A stretch of 64,000 nt of DNA, from NCBI GenBank assembly GCA_016801845.1, contig CM028928.1, positions 14,791,327-14,855,326 of the forward strand, written 5' to 3'. Under the pieces are notes generated by a model. That model saw only the letters and a list, made by a program, of their open reading frames with translations. It made no database searches and had not been told where the DNA came from. Positions within the stretch are counted from its first letter, which is position 1. Each line of letters opens with the position of its first letter. Below, piece after piece: positions 14,905 through 28,226 of this stretch. This DNA comes from Polydactylus sextarius. Its lineage: Eukaryota; Chordata; Actinopteri; Polynemidae. The position numbers were made by a program, and so were the translations under genes.

Positions 14905-15300
14905 CAGTGCTGAGTTCTATTATTCAGTCTCACCTATGGTCATGAGTTTTGGATAGCAACATAAAAGGATCAGATTTTCAAGTGGCTCAAATGAGTTTCC
15001 TCTGCAGGTTGTCTTGTCTTGGGGTGAGGGGCTCGGAGCTGTTGCTACTTCGTGCCAAAATGGGTCAGCTGAGGTGATTTGGACATTTGAAGCCTTCTAT
15101 TGGAGGTACACCCACATCTATTAGGAGACCTTAGGACAGAATCAGACCACAATGGAGAAATTATATATTTAATCCAGTTTGGATTTGACTCAGGATCCAC
15201 CAGGAGCTAGAAAGTTTTGCTGGGAAAGTGGGAAATATGCACGACCATACTGACCTGCTGCCACCGAGATCCAACCCTGGCTAAGTGTTGGATAATGGAT
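14905..15300 (+). mobile_element. LINE 3' end (C-terminus of reverse transcriptase ORF), broken
   Basis: The plus strand, read with stops, gives FLCRLSCLGVRGSELLLLRAKMGQLR, FGHL and, near the end, GKVGNM...LLPPRSNPG, followed by GATAATGGATAAATGA. This matches the end of a common teleost non-LTR retrotransposon (SQLRWLGHL ... WASLLRLLPPRPDPG, then a GGATGGATGG-like tail). It is a 5'-truncated, decayed copy. Confidence 0.65.
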
Positions 15301-17809
15301 AAATGACCATAGTGACCATGTTTAACTACACTCTTCACATTCAACTCATGAATTGCATTTGGAAGTGTGATCATGACATTCTGGAGAGAGGTCAACAACT
15401 TGATGATGAGATGATAACTACATTAATGTCATACTTGAAGTATCAAAGAATCTAAATTGCAAGAAGTTGTAAAGTAAAAGTAAAGCACAAGTGTTATGAC
15501 AGCACAAAGTTGCATGCTTTATTGCAGTGTACAGCATACTAATGCTGACTTCTGTATAAATGATACATACATAAAAACAAGTTAAAGAAAAACCTTTAAG
15601 ACAAGTGAGGAACACAACTAAGCTGTGTTTGAATAAAGGGAGGAGGTGAGAATCACTAGAACTGAAAGGCATGGAAAATGAGTATCGATCCTTTCACCAA
15701 ACTCTGACAACCGGCTAATGGATTTCCCCGATGATGAAAAACACATTCATTTGAACAGGGCAATAACTGGGAAAGACTGAGCAAGATTGATTGTATGATA
15801 TAGTCTTTGTCTTCTTCCTGTCCTGTTCATTTGCTGGAGACAGTATCCTGTCATATCCACATTAGTCTGCTGCCCTGCAGTTAGAGCTGCAACTGTCACG
15901 ACTGGGACAAGATCCTACTTTGTCCTGTCCTTTGCATCTAGTGCTGAGGAACAGATATGTGATGTTTTAAGCATTCAGAAAAATGACACAGTATATCAGA
16001 GGGAAAAGGATGGGTCACATTATATCCATGCATGTTCTTACTGGCTGTGGATCTTTATGAAGCCCTGCAGTCACTGCCACTACCCACCAGGCAACCATGG
16101 AGTTTCATACTGCCTCAGCAATTACATTAGCATCGTTATGTGTTATGCTCATTGAATTGTGAGATAAATATCGGGAATGAGTTGAGGGAGAATCAGTACT
16201 GCAATGTAGAGATAAATCATAAAGAGACAACAACAGAAAGCCAGTGAAAAAAATAACAACATAAAAACAGAAATGAGAGATGCATCTATGAGATGTTTGG
16301 TGGAACATCAACATTTACATGATACCATCGTAATACTTTGATCACATTTTAATTGGTGTCATTGGAGTAATAATATTGTGATGACTTTCCATTTCTTATA
16401 TTGACTATGAGTCAATCTTCCAAAAAGACCATTCTGATATTACACAGTAATTCATTTTTACAGCTCTTACGCTAATTGTTATGGCTGACTTGGCCTTCAC
16501 AGCTATCAGTCTACAGTCAAATCAGTCAGTGGAGGAAAGCTGTAATAGTACAGACAGGGCACACATTAAAAATCTTACCATGCTATCCAGCTATAGCTTA
16601 AAATCTTCTTTACTCTTGGCAGAAAATATGAATTAACCACTGACCGAAGCTTGAGTGGTGGTTTGTTTATCAGACTTTATCCCAAAGTGATTTATCCAAA
16701 AGCAGCAGGCAGGGAAAGAGTCAGGAGGAGAGATGGTAGTTTGAACTGTTGTCCCAGAGCTGAGAAGTGAACTGTGAAATAAATTCACAGCTCTTGGTAA
16801 TCATCTTTCTATAAAACCAAACAGAAACCACAGATACATGTTTATGTTGATTGTGTTCCTAAATTGTGTTCCCCGACAAATTGGAGAAACGTTTTTAACC
16901 ACTAAAATACCGTATTTGTTCATGCAACACAGTTTCCACTTCCAAAGCAACTACAGCACTATTACTTCCCCTAATTAAATTAATTTTAATTACTAATTAA
17001 AAATATATTTCCTGTTGTGGTTTAGTTGTATAGGTGATTATGTTTAATTTGTGTTTCCACCATGTTTTCTTACTCATACCCTGCTCTTTCACCTCCTATT
17101 CAACTGTTTGCTGTTGCAGGTCACATGGTCACATGAACACCTGTTGCTTGGAAACCAATTAATTCAGTCTGCTGAAATTTATAACATTATTAGAGGTGAA
17201 CTGAGTTCTATCAGAATATACTGATAAAACACTCAACAGGCATATGGGTCAAACACAATATAATGAGAGGTTACACACTAAAAGTAATGCACTAGGATTA
17301 AGCTTGGAGTATCAAATCCAATATCAGACTTCAGAGGAAGTTATAATTATTTTAACAAGTTCTACATATCTTCAGGCTCCATTCCCTGCTGAAACGTTTC
17401 AATCTTATTACGTGGGATTTCTACGGTGGGAGCTATAGAGAGAGAAAAGAGTGACTTCCTTAATCACTTTCGTAAAAGTTTTAATGGAAAGGATCCAGGC
17501 CTTCCTTCCCATCACAAGGAAAACAGACACAGACCCAGAGAAGATATGTTAGGAGCTAATTAGCAGTTAGAAACCTTATCTGTGCATCCTCCCTCCTCTC
17601 TATTCCCAACAGGATTTCAGTTTCTGCTCTGACAACTGTGCACTGTTCAGGGGAATGAAGGACACAGCCAAATATCATGTATCAAGTAAGATGTTATTTC
17701 TTCATCACAGCTGGAGACGTGGCATTGTGCAGTCAGTCAGTGCACTGCTCTGGTTCAGACAGAAATATATCAGTAACTATTTGACCACACACCAAAAGAC
17801 AGACACAAA

Positions 17810-18060
17810 CTGTCACGTCCTGTCCTGCCTCTTAGATTATTTTTTCTGTTTTCTCGCTGTTACCATTTCCTGTTATATGGTAAAAAATCTAACCTGTCTC
17901 TCTTGTTTCATATTTGCACTTCCTGTCATTGTGTGTTTCCTGCTCCTATGATCGTTGCCTCTGCCACTAATGTGTTGCACCTGTGTCTAATTTATTTACT
18001 CTGTGTGCTCTCTGTCTTCGGTGCCAGTGTTTTTGTTTGTTGTAACAAGCATTTGTGATA
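17810..18060 (+). repeat. Interspersed repeat, class uncertain (copy 2)
   Basis: Shares the pattern of the repeat near 8.3 kb: a T-rich block with TTTCCTGTT, then TTGCACCTGTGTCTAATTTA and a T/G-rich end with GTTTTTGTTTGTTG. Similarity was judged by eye and the boundaries are approximate. Confidence 0.3.
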
Positions 18061-18981
18061 TTATTAGTGGTGCTGTGCTCCGCAGTCCACTATTGACATC
18101 AAAACGTATGGTTCAATCTGACTCGCTATGCTATTACTTTGTACATTAATGAACAACATCACAACAGCATCACAACGTGCTCGCCATAGAGAATAATTTC
18201 CCATAGAGAATGAATCGGAAAAGTCGAAAAAAATCTCACATTTTCAACGTTTTTCAAACATTTGCTGCTCTGGCATACTTTCACCTGTGATTCCCCGCAG
18301 GGGAATTCTGATTATTATGCACATAAACACATTACAATGACATTTAATCATGTGGTTGATGTTTTTTTTAATCTAAATTTACAAGTGAGGGATGACACTA
18401 TAGCTTCAGTATTTTAGGAGATATTCATGTAAAGAAAAAACAGTAAGAGTAAGACTAGGGAAGTAAATAATTGCTACCTAAGGCAATGTACAAAGAGATT
18501 AAGTAAGAAGAGCTGCACACCAAGTGATAGTTAGGGATGAGAGGGTTTCAGAGGTGTTAGGAGAGAAGATGTTCTCAAAATTAGATGTTTTTAAAAGATT
18601 CTGGAACATAAAGAGGGAATCAACTGTAGCAAGTGAGACTAGTAAAGTATAAACTAAGAACAATCTAATTTCTGATTTACCGACCAATCAGTTAATTCCC
18701 TGTCATGATTTCTTTTTCATCCTAGCCTGGATCAAATGAAGCAAACTACAGAGCCTTTTGGTCTTGTTTACCATCGCAAATAGACACTATTATTTCCATG
18801 TCTACAATCTATTGCAGTCCGATGCAACATTTAGCTGCTAATTTGTTTGCATTTTTTACAGTGAACTCATACTAGTTATGACACCGTGTGGATTATGTCC
18901 AAATATTGAGATTAACTTGTGTATGTGATTATGACAAACAGCTCTCACTCTGATCTCACCCAGTACGAGAACATATTCAAG

Positions 18982-19000
18982 TTTTTTTTTTTTTTTTTTT
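18982..19000. repeat. Poly-T tract (19 T)
   Basis: Homopolymer with no recognisable element beside it. Confidence 0.9.
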
Positions 19001-21031
19001 ACATATTTCTGAAAACATCTTTATAAACTTCAAATAGGTTAGAGTTATTGCATTAGACTGAACAGGTGGTCCTAATAAAGTGAAATTATTTTATACAGTG
19101 TATCACACAACACTGAACAGGAGATTAATAATGCACAGCCATGTGTTATTTACACAGAATTTAATTTAAATGTAGTGGTGAATGAACAAAGAACAAATAG
19201 GTTTTGAAATGTTCTTGCATGACCAGAATAAATTCAACAAGTGCAGTTTTCTTTGTAAGTAAGTGGATTAAAGATGTGGTGAACTCTGCAGCTCAGTTCA
19301 GGAAGTGGATTTAAAAATAGGAGCATCACAGATGAGCTGATTTACTGTGGAGGATTTTTATTGATCTGACTTTTAAAAGAGCAGACTTGTTTCATTTAGT
19401 CTGTGCCGTGAGTTTCTGATCAGTGTGTGTCCTGCTGCTGTTTAATGAGGCTATACAGCTGACAGGTGTAGGCAGAACATAATTCATGTAGCAGTGGAGC
19501 TTCATCACATCTGGATGAGTAAAGAATTTTCTTATTAGTGACTTAAAGACCAGCTAGTGCGTATGGTGGAGTATTTAGCAGTTTTAATAAGTCAGACCCT
19601 TCTCTCATGAGATGGTTCAAGCCTCAAAAAACAGTGCTAAAAGAATGGGGTTACTGGACTTAGACTGATCAGATGGACACACATGACTCCTGATGAATGA
19701 TAATGTTGCTCTGTAATTGCGACATGTCAAAGCAAGTTCAACATGTCACAATATAGCCACAATATACAATGAAGAATCTGTGTCAGTCTGAGTGAGGGAA
19801 TGATCATAACTTTTTTATATGGTCTGGGTTTTTATTGGGATGTTCCCACAAGAAACAGGATGCCAGGGCTTTACACATCTGTTGAAAGATATAAAGTTAG
19901 TATAATAAAAAACCGAAAACAGTGACAGTTACTCCTGAGGATCACTCACCTCTTCAGTCATACACACTTAGACCAGCAGAAGACCAATGCAAGCCAAAAC
20001 CTGTTTGTTTTTATGAAGATCTGGGGCCACTTTACCTGGCAGATGGCTCTAACATGAAGTCACAACACAACAAAAGCATTTAATGATCAAGCCACTGAAG
20101 TACTCTGTAATTCCTACTGGTCCTATAGAGCTCATAAATTACTTAGTAGCAGTTAAAAAGCTTCCTTTTCCTTCATACAGAGGATATGGTTCAGTCTGTG
20201 AACTGTGCTCTGAGTAACGTTAGTCAGAGTACAGACTGTAGAAGCATTAACATGCCTGCAGCACCTGGAGTTTCACTAAGACGTGTTCCTGTTTCCTTTG
20301 ATATTAGCCTCATGCAGCTCAGACTTGTCTTCCTGTCCTCTCTGTGCTGGACAGCGGAGCTCTTTGGGATATTCTTGACAGACTCGAAAGCTATTACCAC
20401 ACTTTCCAAATACAGCTGACCTGCACGTGCCTGCACTGAGTCACCCGTCCTGTGGAAACCCTTGCTGTATCTGTGTCAGGAGTTACCACTGAGAGAGGAG
20501 CTGCATAATGGTGTTGTCCCACGCTGAACCTCTTCCACTGAGGGTTCTTCATGTCCTCACTCCACTGATTCTCCACTTTTATATGTATTTATGTAAATAT
20601 CTCTATATTAACTATTCTCAGGGGGTTATTGGTCCAAAGCTAATATAAAACATATTAACGCAGTGGTGTAACTAATTACAAGTGGTAATTTACCAGCACT
20701 GAACCTATGCACTCTATGCATTAAGAGTTACCCTGAGACTCTTGTTTGTCTGAGGAGTGCATCTGATTAAAAAAAAAAAATTTGCATTTGTCCTGACCCC
20801 CTGTGGAGCCTGCTAATGTTCAGCCTACTAATTAGTTCAGTGGGAAACTGATATAATCAGAGTCTCCATTTAAAAATTTACACTGGTCACAGAGGAAGAA
20901 AACATTGTTTATTGTCCCAGTTATAAGGCCATGTTAAAATAGCACAACACGGGAATTAGAACACAGACTTTTTTAGGCTTTATCAAACCACATGGAGAGT
21001 TCGCGTTAAACAATGGGGGAGGCCATGAGTC

Positions 21032-21388
<357 letters not shown>

Positions 21389-21579
21389 TTCACTAAAAAC
21401 ATTCATATTGACTTCATGGTGGTAGATGTATCTTCTGTAGATTGTGAATTTCTATATGTTGAGCCAGTTAGTCCAAAAGGTGTTGAGATTGTGCTGAGTT
21501 CAGTCTGTAGTATACAAAACTACCAAAAAACCCCAAAGAACAGCAATTGAAAATACCATAAAAATTGTCCTAAGCAACC

Positions 21580-21735
21580 ACACCAACAAACTGACAACCA
21601 ATCAACTCAACAACATGACAAACCAGTAACTCAACAACATGACAAACCATTAACTCAACAACATGACAAACCATTAGCCCAACAATATGACAAACCCTGA
21701 AAACAACAATCTGACAAACCATCAAACTATCAACT
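21580..21735. repeat. Minisatellite, about 24-bp unit
   Basis: About five to six copies of TAACTCAACAACATGACAAACCAT in tandem. The middle three are near-identical and the edge copies are degenerate. It lies 0.2 kb from the large inverted repeat. Confidence 0.75.
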
Positions 21736-23311
21736 CAGCTGAACCTGAACTCTGTCTTCATTACCACTATATAGGTGATGTGAACTAAAAATAGAGCCGT
21801 CAGCATTCACCACTCACTGCAACAAATTGAGCTCATGAGCATAAAAAAGGATGAATGAATTTGCAAACATGTCAGTGTAAGCCAATTTTCTCTGCTCCAT
21901 TTTCTCACCCTGTTCATTAGCGATATATTCCAGCTGCTCAGCACTGACGAAGATTTGAAGCTGTAGCATTGTGGTGATCCAGGGATTCAAGGCTTTCAAA
22001 GCATGATCCAGATTCAGGTCAAATATTTGCCAAGTTCAAGTGCAAGAAAGCAAGCAGGTAACTCTTTTCCAGCCTGGAAAGTGTTGTTGTGCAGCTGATT
22101 AAGTTCCAATCTCCCTGCTATGAGGAAAAGGAGAGAGGAGATTCCTCTTTATGAGTCTAAATTACACTGTTATTAATTCCTCAAGCACAGAGTTCGCTTC
22201 TGTTCTTGCTGGCCTGAAGGAAACAATTTCCACCTACCTTCTTGAAAACTTTTCTAGTCTCGGTTAATAAATGTGTAACTTGCCACTTCTATTAAAAATG
22301 TCTGCCTTCTGCCTCAAACTGCTCCTCTAAGCAGATGTGAATCTGTGGAAAGGAGGGTTTGATGCAAACCACACTGAACACTGCAAAGGTACAGGTCAAT
22401 ACAAATAGTCCAATTAAATGTCAGATAAATAAGATTTTCAGATCAACACATAGCTGCCTTTTTCACCATTAAATTCAAAATATCAGTTATGTCACTATCA
22501 GTGAATAACTGTAAAAACATCATGAGACATTCATTATGCCTTGTATGTAATTGGTGAAGGAAGTGGTAATGCAAGCCCTGAGTGGTTATGCTGTTTACTT
22601 GTGGATACTTGTTTACATTCAGTTACATTGTGGTGGACAACAGGAAGCTTTTTTTCTAATGAAGCTTTAAGCCCTGTAAGGCTTCTGCCTTAATGAATTC
22701 TACTAAGAAGACAAACAGGCAGCATCCATAGTGGTGGCCTCATGTGGTTTATGATGTTGTGTGTTTTTAGTGTAGCATTCACATGTACAGTTTAAAACTA
22801 ACTTGTGTCCTAACTGCATATATCTCTACCTGACAGGAATGTAAAGACACACACACAAATGAACCACCTTCCAGATCATTACCAGCTTCTTGAAATCGTG
22901 CTGTATATTCATTCCTATACAAATTTAACATACATTTAAAGGGGCAGCAGTGAAAGCATGGTTGCTTCAGGGGGAATATACCTCTAAAGGCTGTCTTACT
23001 CTCATATTAACTTCTCTGCCTAAGTCTTGAAACTTTTGGTTTTCAGCGGATCAAACAGACTCTTTTGCAGTCTTCTGGCTGCTTATCCACCACTAAAATA
23101 AAACCAAACATTAACACTAATGCAATCCAGCCAGCTTGTTTTATAGCAGCTGTGCACTGTTTGTTTCACTTGGTGTAAAACTGCTACAAAAAATACAATA
23201 ATTTAGGTTGTTTATCAGCTGTGAGTGTGAGGTTAGTGCCACAGCTAATTATCCACTCTAGGGTTGATGTGTCAACACTCTAAAGAAAGTCTGTTTTTCT
23301 TGTTTTTTTCA

Positions 23312-23450
23312 GGCATTTTTACCCTTAATGACAGAGATAGTGAAGAGAGACAGGAAACAGAGGGGTGGGAGGTGCAGATTCAAACCTGCGAACAGCTGCA
23401 TGGCACACACGTCAACGTGATGTGCCGTAACCACTCAGCTATCCAGGCAC
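23312..23450 (-). mobile_element. tRNA-derived SINE, minus-strand copy
   Basis: On the minus strand the head has a Pol III A-box (TAGCTGAGTGGTTA) and B-box (GGTTTGAATCT), followed by the tail CCTGTCTCTCTTCACTATCT, CTGTCATTAAGGG and AAAAATGCC. This is a familiar teleost tRNA-derived repeat whose tail normally ends in an AATAAAGGCAAAAATGCC-like motif. Confidence 0.65.
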
Positions 23451-23964
23451 TATTTTTCTTGTTCATACCATTTTGCTGACACTGTGTGAATGCAGAGATT
23501 CTAAATGACTTAATAAGCCAATAATAACAGGCCAGTTTAAGGCAACATAACTATTCAAGTCATGTGAGGAGCAATATTTAATCTTGACCACCTTCCTGCT
23601 GCTTTCAGCATTTCACCATGAAGCAGGAGAGGATTACGTGCACCACTTTCTTATCTCTTTGTGGAGCAGAACATTTTGGGATGACCGGGTCACCAGGCGG
23701 CTCAGAGAGGCAGAGAGAAGAGGGGAAACTAGAAAGACGGGTTTTTGATATTCAGGGTCCAGAGACCCAGGGGTCTAAACCAACAGGTGGCGTCAAATGT
23801 CTTCCTCAAACAGTAGAGGAGGACAGTGTTTCTCAGACATTGATGAGATTGTGATGCTCTGCCATAGTTTCAAAATTGGGCCGATGATAACTGTCCTCCA
23901 TGCATTATGGCTACCAAGTGGTTGGTCGCTGTAATGCTAACACTCACACGCACATTAGATACCG

Positions 23965-24107
23965 CTCCTAGGAGCCGCCTGCACAGCGACATGTATGCTG
24001 TGCAACTGTTTGCAAGTTCGAATTCTCATCTAGACTAGCTTCCCTGCGTGTGCTCTTCTCCATTCCTGTCTCTCTACACTGTCTCTGTCATTAAAGGCAA
24101 AAATATA
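23965..24107 (+). mobile_element. tRNA-derived SINE, plus-strand copy
   Basis: The tail CCTGTCTCTCTACACTGTCT, CTGTCATTAAAGGCAAAAAT closely matches the copy 0.5 kb to the left, in inverted orientation. A B-box-like GTTCGAATTC lies at 24016-24025. The head is more diverged and its left edge is uncertain. Confidence 0.5.
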
Positions 24108-24879
24108 CCAACAAATGATAAAAAAAGAGACACTGCTAGATGCATGCTTGCTACTACAGGTCATGTGCTTGCTCACAGATTTTTCAAAAAATGGGTCTTG
24201 AAAAAGAGGGGTTGTCTTATATTTAGGTTGTCTTATATTCTGGTCATTACGGTAATATTCAAACTTTTTTTTGGACTCTTATCAGTCAGTGCTCTTGGAA
24301 TCATCTTAACCCCCCCCCTCCCAAGGCACCCTTGCATTAGTGCCCAGTCAGCTGATCTGTTTAACCTGAAATGAGATGAGATGAAATGCTGAGTAAAGAG
24401 AGAGAAAAGGAATTAATTGAAGCTCTCCATCAGGGAGAAAGAGCTGCACCCTGCCTCACGCCTACGCAGCAGTGCCACTTTCAGTGCCACTTTCTGATGA
24501 AGAAAAGTTAGAGTACACAGTGAAGAGGAGCAGAATGTGCAGAAGAAACATCAGAGGGGCTGCAGAAAAGAAGTGGAAACATGAGCTACAAAGAACAATA
24601 GAGTCAGCAGAGAAGAGACAGAACAAAATGGCAAAAATGCATGAGCCTCCTCCCGTTGTATGTTCTCCTCCTACGCCCCTCCTGATTTTGTTGTTAATTT
24701 TACAGGAGTAAGCTCTTTCAAAGTGTATTGATTTAAATTTGTATGTACTGAAGTGATTAAACTCATGCCTTTATTCTCTTTTCCTCTGCTATATCTTACA
24801 CATCAGAACAAAGGCATCTCATCTATCTCTGGGCAGTTTGATGTTGGATGAGCTTAATTTAATGATGCTTTCATATTTT

Positions 24880-24912
24880 ATATCTATCTATCTATCTATA
24901 TATCTATCTATA

Positions 24913-24999
<87 letters not shown>
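24880..24999. repeat. (TATC)n followed by (TA)n microsatellite
   Basis: About 65 bp of TATC units with occasional TATA, passing directly into about 50 bp of pure TA. Confidence 0.95.
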
Positions 25000-25004
<5 letters not shown>

Positions 25005-26029
25005 TGGAAAGTAGAAGGTTGAGTTTATCCATAACTCTGATTTTTACAGGATGTACAGTTTTGAAAATCATTTCATAATTTCATATTAGAAATCAAAACC
25101 ATATAACATACCAAACACTGCATTTTTGTTTTTTTCCCTGTGAACTTTAAATTCAAAGGAGCAGGGGAAAGCAGCTTGTTATTTCTGCATCATTGAAAAT
25201 CATCTCATTTCCATGGTGCAATGTCACATCCTTTACACGTTGTCCTTGATTTACTCACATTATTCACTTAATTTTTTGGCTTATAGGACACTTTCAAGTT
25301 AATATTGAAGCTGGACCAGAAACAGGCCACCTGGGTTTTGGTTCCTGTGTGGTATTAAGCAGGAGAGTGACTGTGTTTCAGAGCTGACTCCAGGCATCGC
25401 CCAGGATGCTTTAATAATAAATGAACCTGGCAGCCTCCATTATCTTGTTTGGACTTATAATTGGTGTGGAGACAATGAGCTGGATGTATCGTGCCTCCTG
25501 GATATTGGTCTGTGCATGACAAAAATGTTATGATTCACTTCCAATCTTTTTCATTGTACATTCGTCTCACACTAGGGGGTGGTTTCTTTACTGCACTAGG
25601 CCTCCCCACATATACACTTAAGCTGCATGTATCACTGAGTCATAGTCCACAGCGTCTGTCTGAGAAAATAGACAGGAAAGGATTCATTGTGCTGTTTGTG
25701 ACTTAGGCTACATTTTGGATTACACTTGTGAAACTTGAGATGCTCAGTTTAAGTTGGAGGCCATCTGGCTGCTTGCTCTAAGCAGATTTTGCATAATTTC
25801 TAATTATTGTCTGCATAAAAACATTAAGACAGAGGATGGGGGGCATTACTCCTGGAGCCACACAACACCAGACTTAATTCATTCTACGTTGTACCCCTTC
25901 CACTTCACGTCACGTTCAGCAGCATGTCTTCTTACTATACGCTGTATATATATCAGAAGAATACTGTTACAATGTTTGTATGTTATTTTTTTCCGACAAG
26001 TGATTAGTGGTAATTCTAGACCTGTTCTG

Positions 26030-26085
26030 TTTGGTGAATGGATGAATGGATGAATAAGTGGATGGGTGGATGAACAGAAGGATAC
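26030..26085. repeat. Degenerate (GGATGAAT)n repeat
   Basis: GAATGGATGAATGGATGAAT, then GGATGGGTGGATGAACAG: a diverged tetranucleotide/octanucleotide tract. Confidence 0.7.
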
Positions 26086-27794
26086 TGGAAATGGCTGAAT
26101 TGTGGGATTCATCGTGCAAACTCATTGTACTAAAGTAACCAGTATTACGTAATCTACATGCTTTAATAAGCTTGTAACGTTGTTGTGTTTGCCACATGTC
26201 TTTACACCCTTAGAACAAGTGCCATAGTCTCATGCTGCCCCCTGCTGTTTAACACTTAAACATTATGAAGAATTCAGTCTTTTCATTGACCGAGTGAACT
26301 CCTTAAAGTAACTGATGGTGCGTTTGTAATGTCTCCATGTCACTGAGAGTGTGGGAAGATGAAGCCTTTCTATCTACGAGAGAATATTGACTTGACTGCT
26401 ATCTCTGCTTGGGTCCAGGAATAATCATTAAGAGGAGTCACACAGCTCCAGTTTGCGACTGATGAGGAGTGAGAGAAATCACACAGACACACTGAATGTG
26501 GTACACAGTTAAAATGCAAGGCTGTGAAAAAGGTAACACTTATGCTAAGGGTATAAATATTGAGTTTGTCCTTGTTTATAGTTTATAGTATGATCTGTAA
26601 ATCTCCTCATACAAATATCATTTTCATCCATCTCACTAATGCTTTGCACCAAGGCTAAGGTGAATATGAAACTGCACTGCATTAGCTGAAGTATAATTGT
26701 GGACTTCTACCCCTGTGACTCTCAGTCGTCCACTCTAGATACTTGTAATCTGGCTTGTTGTTGATCTTGACTGCTAAATACCAAACTAATTAAAATGCTA
26801 AACCATCAACAAATTAGGACAGCTGTTATTTTCTTGTAATCACATGGCCCGGAAATGTCAGCTGTATCAGCAGGAAGCATTTTAAACTCACACTCAATAC
26901 ATTCACTTTTACAAACCCAACTTGTATCACACACTCAGGAATCTATTGTACTGTTGGTAACAGGTTCTAAACAACTCCTCTCTCCTTCCTGTACATCACA
27001 CATTTTCAATCAAATTCATATTTGGTGGGAAATGTATCTAGAGATTCTATTTCAGCAGCATGAGCCAGTGAAGTATTTTCCTCTGTGTGCTCAGAAGATG
27101 GAAACTAGGCTGATACAAATGCCTCCTCTTGTTAGGAGTCAAACCCCTCCCTGGAGAAAACACACCGCCTGAAATAAGGGGAAGATGTGTGCTTTGAATT
27201 GAGTTTTTAGATGCCCTCAAGCTCGGGTGAGAAAAGGCACTCTGTGGATATTTGCATAATGGACATCTGTCTAGTTAGCAATTCATATCAGCAGCTGCTT
27301 GAAATTGTGGGTACAGTTTGTTTGAAGAGCAAAGAGCGTTACAGCCTGGGTTATCTGTGCACCACCACCATGCACAGTTAAATATCCGGCAGTGCATAAA
27401 TACAAAGTTTGGAGAATTTTTGTATTTGATCATGATCATTGTTGTTGTTGTCTTCACAAAGTGTCTTCCTGGCTTCTCCTGTTGGTCTGTTTTTATTTGA
27501 TTTTACCTTCACAAGGTAAACACACACTGTGAAACACTATGAATTTGCAGGCTGAAATTCATGTGCTTTTGCTTCAGTTACAAATAAAACACTGTTTGAA
27601 TGTGTTTAGGTCCTGTGTGGTTGTAGATCCCCTGATGTCTGGCTGTGACAGACTGTATTCAGCTGCAACTGGCCTGGTGACAAGTTAGTGACTGAATCTA
27701 CTTAAAACATGAAGGGCCAGACTTTGTAATGCCAAGAAATGCTGGCCTTTGGCCTGATGTCCTGTGAAACTCAGTGACCTCAATACTGTTAGTT

Positions 27795-27833
27795 ACCATC
27801 TTTAACTACTGTTAGATAGTAGTTAAAGATGGT
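27795..27833. repeat. Perfect hairpin, 16-bp arms, 7-nt loop
   Basis: ACCATCTTTAACTACT, loop GTTAGAT, then the exact complement AGTAGTTAAAGATGGT. Confidence 0.85.
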
Positions 27834-28204
27834 TTTAAACATCTATTACATCTCATGTGTCTATTCCCTTCAGTATATGAACCACTGAGATAACGAAACA
27901 GCTTTTAAATGGAATTTTATTAACCTTCAAAATAATCTAAAATCTAATATTTTGTCTGTGTGATTAGATTGAAGAATGTAGTCTTTTTTTTTTTTTACAG
28001 ACACTTTACAGACACACATTTACAGAATATCCACAGCATTTATTTCATTTACTTCACAGAAGTCTGATGGAGACTCTGCATCACTGTCTGGCAGACTGAG
28101 AGGGTGGCCTGAGGACAGAGGGACTCGGTGTCAGAGCTGGAGTCACGAAAATGAGAGGAAAGATGATTACTCTTTACAGATTTGCCAAGTTCCTCACTGA
28201 TTAG

Positions 28205-28226
28205 GTGTGTGTGTGTGTGTGTGTGT
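28205..28226. repeat. (GT)11 microsatellite
   Basis: Perfect GT run; a poly-A run of 16 follows at 28276-28291. Confidence 0.9.

Larger units (their letters stand above)
15310..21030. other. Gene-poor stretch
   Basis: Contains the uncertain repeat near 17.8-18.1 kb and a poly-T. Near 18.2 kb a CCATAGAGAAT motif is repeated within 30 bp, followed by a small palindrome (ATTCCCC GCA GGGGAAT), possibly a transposon scrap. No gene seen. Confidence 0.45.

Noticed and set aside
20186..20576. Overlapping open frames on both strands near 20.2-20.6 kb
   Set aside because: No family resemblance and no clear splice sites; treated as chance.
24170..24260. GTTGTCTTATATTTAGGTTGTCTTATATTC motif pair as a DNA-transposon end
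   Set aside because: It resembles a known dispersed element end but no partner terminal repeat was found, so no element could be delimited.
27795..27833. Hairpin as a microRNA precursor
   Set aside because: A 39-nt hairpin is too short for a canonical pre-miRNA and no known seed was recognised.
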